DNA of 64,000 bases, taken from contig JAVBSL010000014.1 in assembly GCA_031556725.1 (NCBI GenBank), positions 124,001 to 188,000 on the forward strand, written 5' to 3'. The stretch's first letter is position 1, and each line of letters starts with the position of its first letter. The notes beneath the pieces were generated by a model. The model saw only the letters and a program-made list of their open reading frames with translations, searched no databases and was not told the DNA's origin. The translations under genes and the position numbers were made by a program. Origin of the DNA: UBA935 sp031556725 (lineage in GTDB: Bacteria > Bacillota > Clostridia > Lachnospirales > Lachnospiraceae). Shown here piece by piece: positions 8,253 through 16,261 of this stretch.

Positions 8253-9082
8253 GAATCGGCGGTGGAATCGAGAAACCATATAGTAATCCCCAGGAGTGGT
8301 ATGAGTGGGTAAAACAGCTGGGATATCGTGCGGTACTTGCTCCGGTAGACCATACGGCGGCAGCCGGTGAGCGATTGGCTTACGTAGAGTGTGCCAGAGA
8401 ACATGATCTGATTATCGGTGAAGTGGGGATATGGCGAAATCCCATTTCTCCCAATGCAGAAGAGGCAAAAACCGCTAAAGAATATGCTAAAGCACAATTG
8501 GCTTTTGCGGATGAAATCGGAGCCAATTGTTGTGTTAACATAGTGGGATCCAGAGGGGAGTTATGGGATGGCTTTGATGAAGAAAATGACACGGAAGAGA
8601 CGTACACGATGATTGTCGATTCCATTCGGGAAATTATTGATGCTGTCAAACCTGTTCGCACTTTTTACAGTATCGAACCGATGCCGTGGATGGTGCCGGA
8701 TTCTCCCGATGAATATTTAAAGCTGCTTAAGGATGTGGACCGGAAGGAACTGGGTGTCCATCTGGATTTTGTAAATATGATAAACTGTCCCAAACGGTAT
8801 GTACATCGAAATGCGTTTATTGAGGAATGTTTTAATAAGCTGGGGCCTTATATAAAGAGTATTCATGGGAAAGACGTAATTATGGAAAATCAGTATACGA
8901 CCTTGATTCATGAAGTGATGCCCGGTAAAGGAACCATTGATTATCAGAAGGTTGCCCGGTTGTGTGAACGGTTGGGGCCGGATACACCGTTATATGTAGA
9001 ACATCTGCCGGATTTTGAAAGCTATCGACAGGCGGCGGGATATGTTCGGGAGCAGGCAGCCCTGGCTGGTGTTCGGACGTGA
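8249..9082 (+). CDS. Sugar phosphate isomerase/epimerase, xylose isomerase-like TIM barrel
   Basis: A 277-residue TIM barrel of the AP-endonuclease-2/sugar isomerase-epimerase superfamily. Metal and substrate ligand strands can be followed: SIEPMPW near residue 131, GVHLDFVNM near 165, KSIHGKDV near 203, and a final PLYVEHLPDFESY with the barrel-closing Glu. Relatives include hydroxypyruvate isomerase, inosose isomerase and tagatose epimerase, and the exact reaction is not determined. The start overlaps the HEAT gene, and the FMN enzyme follows after 22 bases. Confidence 0.75.
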   Translation: MRIGGGIEKPYSNPQEWYEWVKQLGYRAVLAPVDHTAAAGERLAYVECAREHDLIIGEVGIWRNPISPNAEEAKTAKEYAKAQLAFADEIGANCCVNIVGSRGELWDGFDEENDTEETYTMIVDSIREIIDAVKPVRTFYSIEPMPWMVPDSPDEYLKLLKDVDRKELGVHLDFVNMINCPKRYVHRNAFIEECFNKLGPYIKSIHGKDVIMENQYTTLIHEVMPGKGTIDYQKVARLCERLGPDTPLYVEHLPDFESYRQAAGYVREQAALAGVRT

Positions 9083-9104
9083 GAGGAATGAAGGAGAAGA
9101 TAAA

Positions 9105-9995
9105 ATGAGTGAGCAAAGAAATGCCGGAGATTCAAACCGGATTACCAGAGAATACTTAGATTCCCTTTTAGTGGAAATGCGTCATATTGATGCGGTTTTG
9201 CCATCTACCCGTTTTAAACTGTATGGGGAGGAATTTGATACGCCGGTCATGATGGCGGCACTTTCCCATTTGAATAAGGTACACGAAAACGGTATGGCGG
9301 AGATGGCCAGGGGAGCTTATCAGGCTAATGCGGTGAACTGGGCAGGTATGGGCGATATGGAGGAACTGGAACAAATCACCGCAACCGGAGCCAAAACCAT
9401 CAAAATAATCAAACCATATGTTGATAATGATAGGATTTTTGAACGGATTGAACATGCGGTGAAAGCAGGTGTGCTGGCGGTTGGTATGGACATAGATCAT
9501 GCCTATAACGGTAAAGGTGAATACGATAATGTCCTGGGTTATGCCATGTCAGGTAAAAGTCTGGCTGAAATAAAGGAATTTGCCGCTTATGCAAAAGTTC
9601 CCTTTATCGTGAAAGGAATACTCAGTGAGTGGGATACTTACAAATGTCTGGAAGCAGGCGTGCAGGGAATCGTAGTTTCCCATCATCATGGGATTATGGA
9701 TTATGCGGTGCCGCCTTTGATGATGCTGCCGAAGATCGTGAAGATTACGGAAGGGAAGATACCGGTTTTTGTGGATTGTGGATTTGAAAGCGGAATGGAT
9801 GTCTTTAAGGCATTGGCGCTGGGTGCTGATGGGGTGTCGGTGGGCAGAGCAATTATGAAGCCGCTGAGTGAGAATGGAGCTGCCGGAGTAAGAGAAAAAA
9901 TTATAGAGATAACGAAAGAACTTGCAGGCGTAATGGCCAGAACCTGCAGCGGCAGTTTGGAAAAAATAGAAAAGAGTGTTATTTGGAATGTATGA
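9105..9995 (+). CDS. FMN-dependent alpha-hydroxy-acid dehydrogenase-like protein with altered active site
   Basis: A 296-residue protein of the lactate/glycolate oxidase family, shorter than the usual 350-380. The FMN lysine (FIVKG, K170) and the phosphate-binding DCGFESG (224-230) and VGR (246-248) are present. The catalytic strand normally reads S-N-H-G-G-R, His being the base and Arg holding the substrate carboxylate. Here it reads SHHHG then IMD (192-199), so the Arg is missing. The protein probably keeps FMN but acts on something other than a simple 2-hydroxy acid. An AAGGAG site precedes ATG 9105. The stop abuts the promoter of the metG leader. Confidence 0.75.
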   Translation: MSEQRNAGDSNRITREYLDSLLVEMRHIDAVLPSTRFKLYGEEFDTPVMMAALSHLNKVHENGMAEMARGAYQANAVNWAGMGDMEELEQITATGAKTIKIIKPYVDNDRIFERIEHAVKAGVLAVGMDIDHAYNGKGEYDNVLGYAMSGKSLAEIKEFAAYAKVPFIVKGILSEWDTYKCLEAGVQGIVVSHHHGIMDYAVPPLMMLPKIVKITEGKIPVFVDCGFESGMDVFKALALGADGVSVGRAIMKPLSENGAAGVREKIIEITKELAGVMARTCSGSLEKIEKSVIWNV

Positions 9996-10025
9996 TTGAC
10001 AATCCGATAGCACATACTTTATACT
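9996..10025 (+). promoter_or_regulatory. Promoter of the T-box/metG unit
   Basis: A consensus TTGACA at 9996-10001 and TATACT at 10020-10025 are separated by 18 bases. The -35 begins directly after the stop codon of the preceding gene. Confidence 0.75.
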
Positions 10026-10031
10026 AAGCAC

Positions 10032-10337
10032 ATAATTGAATATTTTAAAGGCTGCGAAAAGAAGAGTACGCAATGAATGCTTTTACAGAGAGCCCCGGAT
10101 GCTGAAAAGGGGTAAAGTCCAGAAGTTGCCGAAGATGGTCTTGGAGCTGCGCACCGAGCGTGTAAACGTTAGGCTGCGACGGGATCGCCCGTCATAGCGA
10201 TAGGGTATTAGCGGATCATTTCCCGCCTGTACCTGATAAGGTTCATACTGTGAAGTGTGAATGAATTTGGGGTGGTAACACGAAGCTTAAAGCTCTCGTC
10301 CCCGAAAAAATATTTTTTCGGAGAGGAGGGCTTTTTT
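10032..10337 (+). ncRNA. T-box riboswitch (Met-specific)
   Basis: The leader before metG has the T-box core GGTGGTAACACG at 10271-10282, the element that pairs with the acceptor end of uncharged tRNA, followed by the antiterminator partner and a strong terminator. A long stem I spans about 10045-10160, with an ATG at 10135-10137 on its 3' side placed to be the Met specifier codon. In T-boxes, uncharged tRNA stabilises the antiterminator and lets transcription proceed. The specifier assignment rests on position and on the identity of the downstream gene. Confidence 0.9.
10292..10337 (+). terminator. T-box terminator
   Basis: GCTCTCGTCCCCGAAAAAA pairs with TTTTTTCGGAGAGGAGGGC with few mismatches and is followed by six T residues (10332-10337). 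Its 5' arm includes the CGTCCC segment that competes for the T-box antiterminator. Confidence 0.85.
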
Positions 10338-10390
10338 AATACAATTTTATAGTTTAGTGACCACATCAAATAAAGAAATGAGGAAAGAAT

Positions 10391-12007
10391 ATGGATATTT
10401 TAATTGGAGGAGCCTGGCCATATGCAAATGGTTCATTACACATCGGCCATCTGGCAGCATTGCTGCCGGGGGATGTGATTGCGCGTTTCCATCGGGCCAA
10501 AGGCAATAATACTTTTTATGTTTCCGGCAGTGACTGCCACGGAACACCGGTTGCCATCCGCGCCAAAAAAGAAGGACGGACACCGCAGAAAATCAGTGAC
10601 TATTATCATGAAGAATTTGTGGAGATATTTGGCAAGCTGGGATTCAGCTATGACCGATATGGAAAAACTTCATCGGAAGAACACCGGGAGTTTGTTCGGG
10701 ATTTTCATAAAACCATGTATGAAGGAAAAAATATATATGAAAAAATATCTCCCCAAGCCTTTTGTGAAACCTGTCAGACAAACTTGACTGACCGGTTTGT
10801 GGAAGGAAAATGCCCGGAATGCGGAGAAAAGGCCAGGGGAGACCAGTGTGATGCCTGCGGTACAATTTTGGAACCGCAACTACTCATCGAACCCCATTGC
10901 GAAAGCTGCGGCAATCCGCCCGTTTTTTTAAACAGCAAGCACCTGTATATTGCTATATCCAAGCTGGAAAAGGAGTTGAAAACACAGTTGGCGGACCATC
11001 CCCATTGGCGCAAAAATGCCATTGCCTTTACGAAACGTTATATTGAGGAAGGATTACGGGATCGGGCGGTTACTCGTGCCCTGGATTGGGGAATCGATGT
11101 TCCTCAAACAGGCTATGAGGATAAGAAAATATATATTTGGGCTGAAAATGTGTTGGGTTATCTGTCCATGAGTAAAACGGTAGCAGACTTACGTGGTGAT
11201 GATTATGCATCACTGTGGAGCACAGAAGCGAAGCACTACTATGTACACGGAAAAGATAACATCCCTTTTCACACGATTATTTTACCGGCACTGTTGTTAG
11301 CACACGGCGGAACATGGCGATTGCCGGATGAAATCATATCCAGTGAGTACTTAACTCTGGAAGGACAAAAGATATCCACCAGCCGGAATTGGGCTATTTG
11401 GGTAAAAGATATTGCAGATCGTTATGATCCGGATTCATTGCGGTATTATTTGGTTACTAACGGACCGGAAAAGCGGGATTCTGATTTCTCGTGGCGCGAA
11501 TATGTTAACAGTCATAATGGTGAGTTGTTGGGAGCTTATGGCAATTTTATCAACCGTAGTCTGGTATTTATCGAGAAGTATTTTGGCGGAAAAATTCCGG
11601 AGGGAACAATTGAGCCGGAAATAGCTGAAAAGATTGCACTTCTTTATGGGACAGTGGGGACAAAGCTGGAAAAAGGAGCTTGTAAAGATGCATTGGATGA
11701 AATATTTGCATTTGTGAGGGAAAGCAATAAATATTTTGATGTCGGAGAACCTTGGAAAACAAGAGAATCCAGTCCGAATGACTGCCGGCAGACAATCTTT
11801 AATTGCGTTCAGATCATCGCCAACTTATCCGTTCTGTTAAAGCCCTTTTTACCATTTTCTTCACAAAAGGTTCAGGAATGGCTGGAAGTGTCAAATGAGT
11901 GGAAGGTACAGACTGTGAATACCGGGTATCAATTACCTGTTATTGAAGTACTTTTTCAGCGATTGGATAAAGCGTTGATAGAAGAGGAATTGCAGCGTTT
12001 AAGGTAA
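10391..12007 (+). CDS. metG: Methionyl-tRNA synthetase, MetRS2-like
   Basis: A 538-residue class I synthetase that charges tRNA-Met. It has HIGH at 17-20, a zinc-binding insertion with four Cys pairs (125/128, 141/144, 153/156, 170/173) and a KMSKS loop that reads KISTS at 327-331. It lacks the C-terminal EMAP-like tRNA-binding domain of the usual 650-residue Firmicute enzyme. The two-knuckle, archaeal/E. coli-like catalytic core with SRNWAIWV fits MetRS2, the second enzyme of Bacillus and pneumococci associated with resistance to MetRS1 inhibitors. Expression is controlled by the T-box just upstream. Whether another MetRS exists in this genome cannot be seen here. Confidence 0.9.
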   Translation: MDILIGGAWPYANGSLHIGHLAALLPGDVIARFHRAKGNNTFYVSGSDCHGTPVAIRAKKEGRTPQKISDYYHEEFVEIFGKLGFSYDRYGKTSSEEHREFVRDFHKTMYEGKNIYEKISPQAFCETCQTNLTDRFVEGKCPECGEKARGDQCDACGTILEPQLLIEPHCESCGNPPVFLNSKHLYIAISKLEKELKTQLADHPHWRKNAIAFTKRYIEEGLRDRAVTRALDWGIDVPQTGYEDKKIYIWAENVLGYLSMSKTVADLRGDDYASLWSTEAKHYYVHGKDNIPFHTIILPALLLAHGGTWRLPDEIISSEYLTLEGQKISTSRNWAIWVKDIADRYDPDSLRYYLVTNGPEKRDSDFSWREYVNSHNGELLGAYGNFINRSLVFIEKYFGGKIPEGTIEPEIAEKIALLYGTVGTKLEKGACKDALDEIFAFVRESNKYFDVGEPWKTRESSPNDCRQTIFNCVQIIANLSVLLKPFLPFSSQKVQEWLEVSNEWKVQTVNTGYQLPVIEVLFQRLDKALIEEELQRLR

Positions 12008-12025
12008 GAAAGGTCAGGTGAAGAA

Positions 12026-12610
12026 TTGAAAACATTATTGTTCTGTGCAAAAGGTTTTGAAACAATGGAGTTTAGTGCATTCGTCGATGTACTGGGCTGG
12101 GCAAGAAACGATTATGGACACGTTGTGGAGGTGATTACCTGTGGTTTTACCAGGCAGGTAATCAGTACCTTCAACATACCTGTTTCTGTCGATAAAGTAA
12201 TCGAAGATGTAAATGTAGAGGAATACGATGCTCTGGCCATTCCCGGTGGTTTTGAGGAATTTGGCTTTTATGAAGAAGCTTATGATGAGCGATTTCTTGA
12301 ATTGATTAGAAGATTTGATCGTCAAGGAAAAATAATTGCATCGATTTGCGTTGGAGCTTTGCCGATAGGTAAAAGTGGTGTGCTTTTAAATCGAAAAGCA
12401 ACGACATATCATTTGAGAGATGGACAGAGGCAGAAGCAATTACAGGAGTTTGGGGTATCAGTGATAAATGAACCGGTTGTTGTTGATCGGAATATCATTA
12501 CTTCTTATTGCCCGGAAACTGCACCTTATGTGGCTTTTGAATTACTCAGCAGATTGATTGGCGAAGAACAGATGCGCATAGTAAAGCATGCAATGGGATA
12601 CAAGAGTTAA
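12026..12610 (+). CDS. DJ-1/PfpI-family protein
   Basis: A 194-residue protein of the DJ-1/ThiJ/PfpI superfamily. The nucleophile elbow ASICVGAL places Cys108, and the conserved Glu near residue 15 (FETMEF) would hold the Cys thiol. The 4-methyl-5-thiazole-type and DJ-1 subgroups share this length. Activities reported for the family include glyoxalase III, deglycase and chaperone functions, and none can be assigned. The start is TTG 12026 with AGGTGA upstream. A later ATG would cut the first beta strand. It follows metG by 18 bases and may share its transcript. Confidence 0.8.
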   Translation: MKTLLFCAKGFETMEFSAFVDVLGWARNDYGHVVEVITCGFTRQVISTFNIPVSVDKVIEDVNVEEYDALAIPGGFEEFGFYEEAYDERFLELIRRFDRQGKIIASICVGALPIGKSGVLLNRKATTYHLRDGQRQKQLQEFGVSVINEPVVVDRNIITSYCPETAPYVAFELLSRLIGEEQMRIVKHAMGYKS

Positions 12611-12636
12611 GACGCAGGTAAAGGAGCATTAAGAAT

Positions 12637-13173
12637 ATGATTATCATGATAGCTGGTTGTTCACATGCCGGAAAAACAATGTTAGCACAAAAATTATTGG
12701 ATAAATATGGATACCCATATTTATCAATTGATCATTTAAAGATGGGACTCATCCGCAGTGAAAACACCAGGCTGACACCGGAAGATGACGACAGTGAACT
12801 TACCGCTTATCTTTGGCCGATTATCAGGGAAATGATAAAAACTGTAATAGAAAACAATCAAAATCTTGTGATTGAGGGGTGTTATATCCCTTTTACATGG
12901 GAAAAAGATTTTACGGACGAGTATTTAAAGCACATTCAATATTATTGCCTCGTGATGACAAAAGAATATATTGAAAATCATTTTTCAGAAATAAAAAAAT
13001 ATGCCAGTATCATTGAACAACGGCTGGATGATTCTTACTGTACCCAAGAACACATGATAGCAGAAAATGCACAATGCTTGGAAATGTGTGAAAAATATGG
13101 ATGCCGGTATATCTTAATCAGTGATGATTATCAGGCGTCAATTCAACAAATATTAAATACATCCAAATCATAG
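12637..13173 (+). CDS. P-loop NTPase/kinase-like protein
   Basis: A 178-residue protein with Walker A GCSHAGKT at residues 7-14 and a short hydrophobic strand LVIEGCYIP near 85-93 that carries the second acidic position. The layout resembles small nucleotide- or antibiotic-type kinases (AAA_33/zeta-like, 2-phosphoglycerate kinase-like). The substrate is not evident. It sits between the DJ-1 gene and an extracytoplasmic deacetylase gene with its own leader, so it probably ends the metG transcript. Confidence 0.65.
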   Translation: MIIMIAGCSHAGKTMLAQKLLDKYGYPYLSIDHLKMGLIRSENTRLTPEDDDSELTAYLWPIIREMIKTVIENNQNLVIEGCYIPFTWEKDFTDEYLKHIQYYCLVMTKEYIENHFSEIKKYASIIEQRLDDSYCTQEHMIAENAQCLEMCEKYGCRYILISDDYQASIQQILNTSKS

Positions 13174-13198
13174 ATATTATGCCAATCAATACTTGATT

Positions 13199-13240
13199 AT
13201 ATTCTTTTATTTTACACAAACTATAGCGTAAAAAGAATAT
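13199..13240 (+). repeat. Inverted repeat upstream of pdaA-like gene
   Basis: ATATTCTTTTA (13199-13209) and TAAAAAGAATAT (13229-13240) form an almost perfect inverted repeat with a 19-base spacer, 18 bases before the pdaA start. It could be an operator or an mRNA 5' stem. No regulator can be named. Confidence 0.45.
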
Positions 13241-13257
13241 AAATAAGGAGGCAAAAA

Positions 13258-14013
13258 ATGGATTTTAAAAAATGGATAGCCTCGGCGTTGTGTATTTCTC
13301 TTTTATCCTGCTTGTATATACCTGTCTATGCCGAAGGAACAGGCTGGGGTTTAGGGTACGGAGCATCAGGCAGTAAGCCGACAGGTAATTCTTCAGCGGA
13401 AGAACTGAAGGGTTACAATGCTTATTATGTAGGTGCCGGCGAAGAAAAGGTCGTTTATTTGACTTTTGATGCCGGATATGAGAACAATCATACCGATAAG
13501 ATATTGAATGTTTTAAAAGAAAACCAGGTTCCGGCAGCTTTTTTTGTGGTAGGAACGTATATCAGGGATAATCCGGAATTGATTAAGAGAATGGTTGTGG
13601 AAGGCCATATTGTAGGCAACCATTCCATGAACCATCCGGATATGACCAAGATGGATAAAACAGCTTTTACAAAAGAATTAGAAGATACGGAGAAGCTTTA
13701 TCAGGAAGTGACAGGCCAAGCGATGCCGAAGTACTATCGACCGCCCCGCGGACAGTATAGCCGGGAAAGCATGCAGATGGCAAATGAATTAGGTTATAAG
13801 ACGATTTTCTGGAGCTTGGCATATGTAGACTGGCTTCAGGACGATCAGCCTACGAAAGAACAGGCTTTTAGTAAGCTTTTACCCAGACTTCATCCGGGAA
13901 CGATATTACTGCTTCACAGTACGTCCGCAACCAATGCGGATATTCTGGATGAATTAATTAAAGAATATAAGAAAATGGGATATGAATTTAAGGGTCTGGA
14001 TCAATTGAGATAA
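13258..14013 (+). CDS. pdaA: Polysaccharide deacetylase, PdaA-like muramic delta-lactam de-N-acetylase
   Basis: A 251-residue exported enzyme with an N-terminal hydrophobic signal (about 6-25, ending VYAEG). The NodB domain motifs are in order: TFDAGYE (69-75), metal-binding HSMNH (122-126), RPPRGQYS (161-168) and LLLHS (217-221). The TFDAGYEN form is characteristic of PdaA enzymes, which deacetylate N-acetylmuramic acid as a step toward the muramic delta-lactam of spore cortex peptidoglycan. This points to a spore former, although related enzymes exist in non-sporulating cells. A strong AAGGAGG site precedes the ATG and a terminator follows. Confidence 0.85.
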   Translation: MDFKKWIASALCISLLSCLYIPVYAEGTGWGLGYGASGSKPTGNSSAEELKGYNAYYVGAGEEKVVYLTFDAGYENNHTDKILNVLKENQVPAAFFVVGTYIRDNPELIKRMVVEGHIVGNHSMNHPDMTKMDKTAFTKELEDTEKLYQEVTGQAMPKYYRPPRGQYSRESMQMANELGYKTIFWSLAYVDWLQDDQPTKEQAFSKLLPRLHPGTILLLHSTSATNADILDELIKEYKKMGYEFKGLDQLR

Positions 14014-14016
14014 GAC

Positions 14017-14058
14017 TGCGGCACTGTGTGATTATTTATTGCCAGTGCCGCAATTTTT
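14017..14058 (+). terminator. Rho-independent terminator after pdaA
   Basis: TGCGGCACTG (14017-14026) pairs with CAGTGCCGCA (14043-14052), followed by ATTTTTAT. There is no comparable T-run on the other strand, so it mainly serves the pdaA transcript. Confidence 0.8.
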
Positions 14059-14071
14059 ATGTAAAACTTTA

Positions 14072-14797
14072 CTAAATAATAATCTCGCCCTGTCCGACTA
14101 ACAGTTTAATCATTTCCAAAATGGATTTCTGAGCATCGGTAATATCAGCTAAAGTAATATCCTTTCGCATATTCAGATATTCAACGATCTGATTGACCAG
14201 GCGCGGAGATACATTTTTTAATACTTTTTTCTGTGATTGAGAACTTGCACCCATTAGAGCGGTGGCAATTATCTCATAATCAAATTCCCGCAGAAGCCGC
14301 TGGAGGGATCTTTCCTGGATTTTATCAATTGGTCCATCCAAAAGCGTGCAAGTATTATGAGCCTCGGTTTGCACAGGCAGCGGAGTAGAATAATGTTCAT
14401 TATCATTAAAAATTTTTTCGGCATATTCAATAGAATCTGTACCCAGATAGGAGAGGAGCACATCCTTGATAAGGTTAGGATGCAAACCTTGTTGTATGGA
14501 AAGAACAGCTTCACTGATCAGGATGTTTTTCAGTAATTTTTTGTTTTGTTTTTCACCGATTACAGTATAGTTAAAAAGTATTTTTTGGAGTATTTCCGGT
14601 TCGGTGCCATCAACCATTAACGCCAATCCTTTTTTTAATAAATAATCAGAAGTATGAGGAATTTCTTCTTCCAATGCTAATAATCCGAATTGTCTTGCTT
14701 TTTGGTTTAGCACCAACAACTCCTTTATGAAAGGAAATAAATCCTTCTTTTCAGCGGTAGTACATTGGATTTGTTTTAGTATCTGAGCATCATACAT
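14072..14797 (-). CDS. Soluble MotA-loop/FliG-C-like hybrid protein
   Basis: A 241-residue soluble protein with two recognisable parts. Residues 34-75 (ARQFGLLALEEE, then LKKGLALMVDGTEPEIL) match the cytoplasmic loop of the stator protein MotA, and residues 95-120 repeat the same helix style (QQGLHPNLIKDVLLSYLG). Residues 158-241 match the FliG C-terminal torque domain (RSLQRLLREFD, ALMGAS, DITDAQKSILEMI, GQGEII). There are no membrane segments. Torque-helix charges of FliG are partly lost: the LKGA lysine is Met, one of the two Asp residues is Tyr and the last Arg is Thr. A true motor role is therefore doubtful. An AAGGAGG site supports the start. No flagellar genes are nearby. Confidence 0.6.
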   Translation of the reverse strand: MYDAQILKQIQCTTAEKKDLFPFIKELLVLNQKARQFGLLALEEEIPHTSDYLLKKGLALMVDGTEPEILQKILFNYTVIGEKQNKKLLKNILISEAVLSIQQGLHPNLIKDVLLSYLGTDSIEYAEKIFNDNEHYSTPLPVQTEAHNTCTLLDGPIDKIQERSLQRLLREFDYEIIATALMGASSQSQKKVLKNVSPRLVNQIVEYLNMRKDITLADITDAQKSILEMIKLLVGQGEIII

Positions 14798-14929
14798 TTT
14801 TGTTGCTTCCTCCTTTTTTGAATTTACTTCTTGGATGGACTGCCGAGAATGTTTACAATCTCCTTAAAAACAGTATAACATGCCGAACTCATATATTCCC
14901 GACAAAAATTGTCTTTTATTAAAAACAAA

Positions 14930-14948
14930 TTGTTAAGTAGCTAAACAA
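14930..14948 (+). promoter_or_regulatory. Probable MarR operator
   Basis: TTGTTAAGTAGCTAAACAA is an imperfect palindrome with TTGTT/AACAA half-sites, ending three bases before the -35 of the marR promoter. This is the usual position of an autoregulatory MarR box. A second short palindrome GACAAAAATTGTC lies at 14901-14913. Confidence 0.55.
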
Positions 14949-14951
14949 TAG

Positions 14952-14980
14952 TTGACTTTTGAATATATAAAGAATATAAT
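14952..14980 (+). promoter_or_regulatory. Promoter of the marR-suf operon
   Basis: TTGACT at 14952-14957 and TATAAT at 14975-14980 have 17-base spacing, 47 bases before the marR start. Confidence 0.75.
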
Positions 14981-15027
14981 GAGTCCGTAGTAAAGAAGTT
15001 AATGACCAAAAGAAGGAGAGAACATTC

Positions 15028-15522
15028 ATGCAATGTGAAATTGTACAACAGTTTTTTGAGCGCATGGACGAGCTGGGCCGTTTACAGAAGAGTCCTCATG
15101 ATTATGACACTGGTATTTCGGTTTATCAGTCGGAAATGGCGGTACTCGATGTGATAAATTTGAGCCCGGAGATGAATGTAAGTGCCATTTCCGAAAAACT
15201 GAATGTGACGAAAAGTGCAGTTACTCAGATCAGTGCCAAGCTGATGGAAAAAGGCCTCATTGAAAAACACACAGTAGGACAGAACAAAAAAGAAAAATTC
15301 TTTCATCTGACCGAAGCCGGGAAGCAAGTTTGCGATGGCTATGTCAATTTTCATAATAATGCCAATGAACGGATGCGGAATTATCTGTGTGCGTTAGAGG
15401 CTCACGACAAAGCGGTTTTGCTCCATTTTTTTGATATGCTGGCGGAATGCAGCCCTTTTAGTGTATTTCCCTGTCAGTGCAATAATGAATGCAGTTATCC
15501 CAATGAGAAAGGAAAAAAATAA
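15028..15522 (+). CDS. MarR-family regulator with C-terminal cysteine cluster
   Basis: A 164-residue winged-helix regulator. The recognition region is VSAISEKLNVTKSAVTQISAKL (about 51-72), followed by the wing and a long dimerisation helix. The unusual part is the tail, with Cys141, 149, 151 and 155 (CSPFSVFPCQCNNEC), a grouping that could bind an iron-sulfur cluster, zinc or iron. It is the first gene of an operon with SufC and SufB homologues, so a sensor of Fe-S or redox status that controls the operon is a reasonable inference. The next ATG lies one base after its stop. Confidence 0.8.
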   Translation: MQCEIVQQFFERMDELGRLQKSPHDYDTGISVYQSEMAVLDVINLSPEMNVSAISEKLNVTKSAVTQISAKLMEKGLIEKHTVGQNKKEKFFHLTEAGKQVCDGYVNFHNNANERMRNYLCALEAHDKAVLLHFFDMLAECSPFSVFPCQCNNECSYPNEKGKK

Positions 15523-15523
15523 A

Positions 15524-16261
15524 ATGCTGGAATTGAGAAATATATCGTTTCAAGTAGAAGGCGATAACAGGAATGCAGAAAAGGAAATCCTAAAAGACAT
15601 AAATTTGACCATTGAAAAGGATAAATTCGTAGTGATTACCGGACCTAACGGCAGCGGAAAGTCTACCCTGGCCCGGATTATCATGGGGATGGAAGCCCCC
15701 ACTTCGGGAAGTATCTTTTTGGATGGAAAAGATATTACGAATCTTGATATCTCAGAGCGGGCCAACCTGGGAATCGGTTTTGCTTTTCAGCAGCCGGTTC
15801 GCTTTAAAGGATTGACGGTGAAGGAGCTGCTGCGGCTGGCAGTGGGTAAAGATTTGGATTATTCCCAGCTATGCGGCTATCTTTCGGAAGTGGGCTTATG
15901 TGCCAAAGACTATATTAATCGGGAAATCAATGCCAGCCTGTCCGGTGGCGAGATGAAGCGAATAGAGATCGCTATGCTTTTGGCCAGGGGAGCAAAACTT
16001 TCTATTTTTGATGAGCCGGAAGCGGGGATCGATCTGTGGAGCTTTCATAATTTAATTAAAGTATTTAAACATGTACGTGACCATTCTAACGGTTCGGTTA
16101 TGATTATTTCGCATCAGGAGCGTATTCTGGAAATTGCCGATACCTTGGTGGTGCTTTCCCGCGGGGAAATTACAGCACAGGGTCCCAGCAGTGAGATTCT
16201 GCCGGAGCTTATGAGAGGTACGGATCAATGTGAATACTATCGAAGGGAGCAAGTAGGATGA
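15524..16261 (+). CDS. sufC: SufC-like Fe-S assembly ATPase
   Basis: A 245-residue ABC-type ATPase. It has Walker A GPNGSGKST (40-48), signature LSGGE (139-143), Walker B IFDEPEAGID (161-170) and the H-loop SHQE. The order and the FAFQQPVRFKG Q-loop region are those of SufC, the soluble ATPase that powers Fe-S cluster assembly on the SufB/D scaffold, rather than of a transporter. There is no membrane partner, and the next gene is a SufB/D core protein overlapping by four bases. This resembles the minimal SmsC-SmsB/SufCB systems known in anaerobes and methanogens. Confidence 0.85.
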   Translation: MLELRNISFQVEGDNRNAEKEILKDINLTIEKDKFVVITGPNGSGKSTLARIIMGMEAPTSGSIFLDGKDITNLDISERANLGIGFAFQQPVRFKGLTVKELLRLAVGKDLDYSQLCGYLSEVGLCAKDYINREINASLSGGEMKRIEIAMLLARGAKLSIFDEPEAGIDLWSFHNLIKVFKHVRDHSNGSVMIISHQERILEIADTLVVLSRGEITAQGPSSEILPELMRGTDQCEYYRREQVG

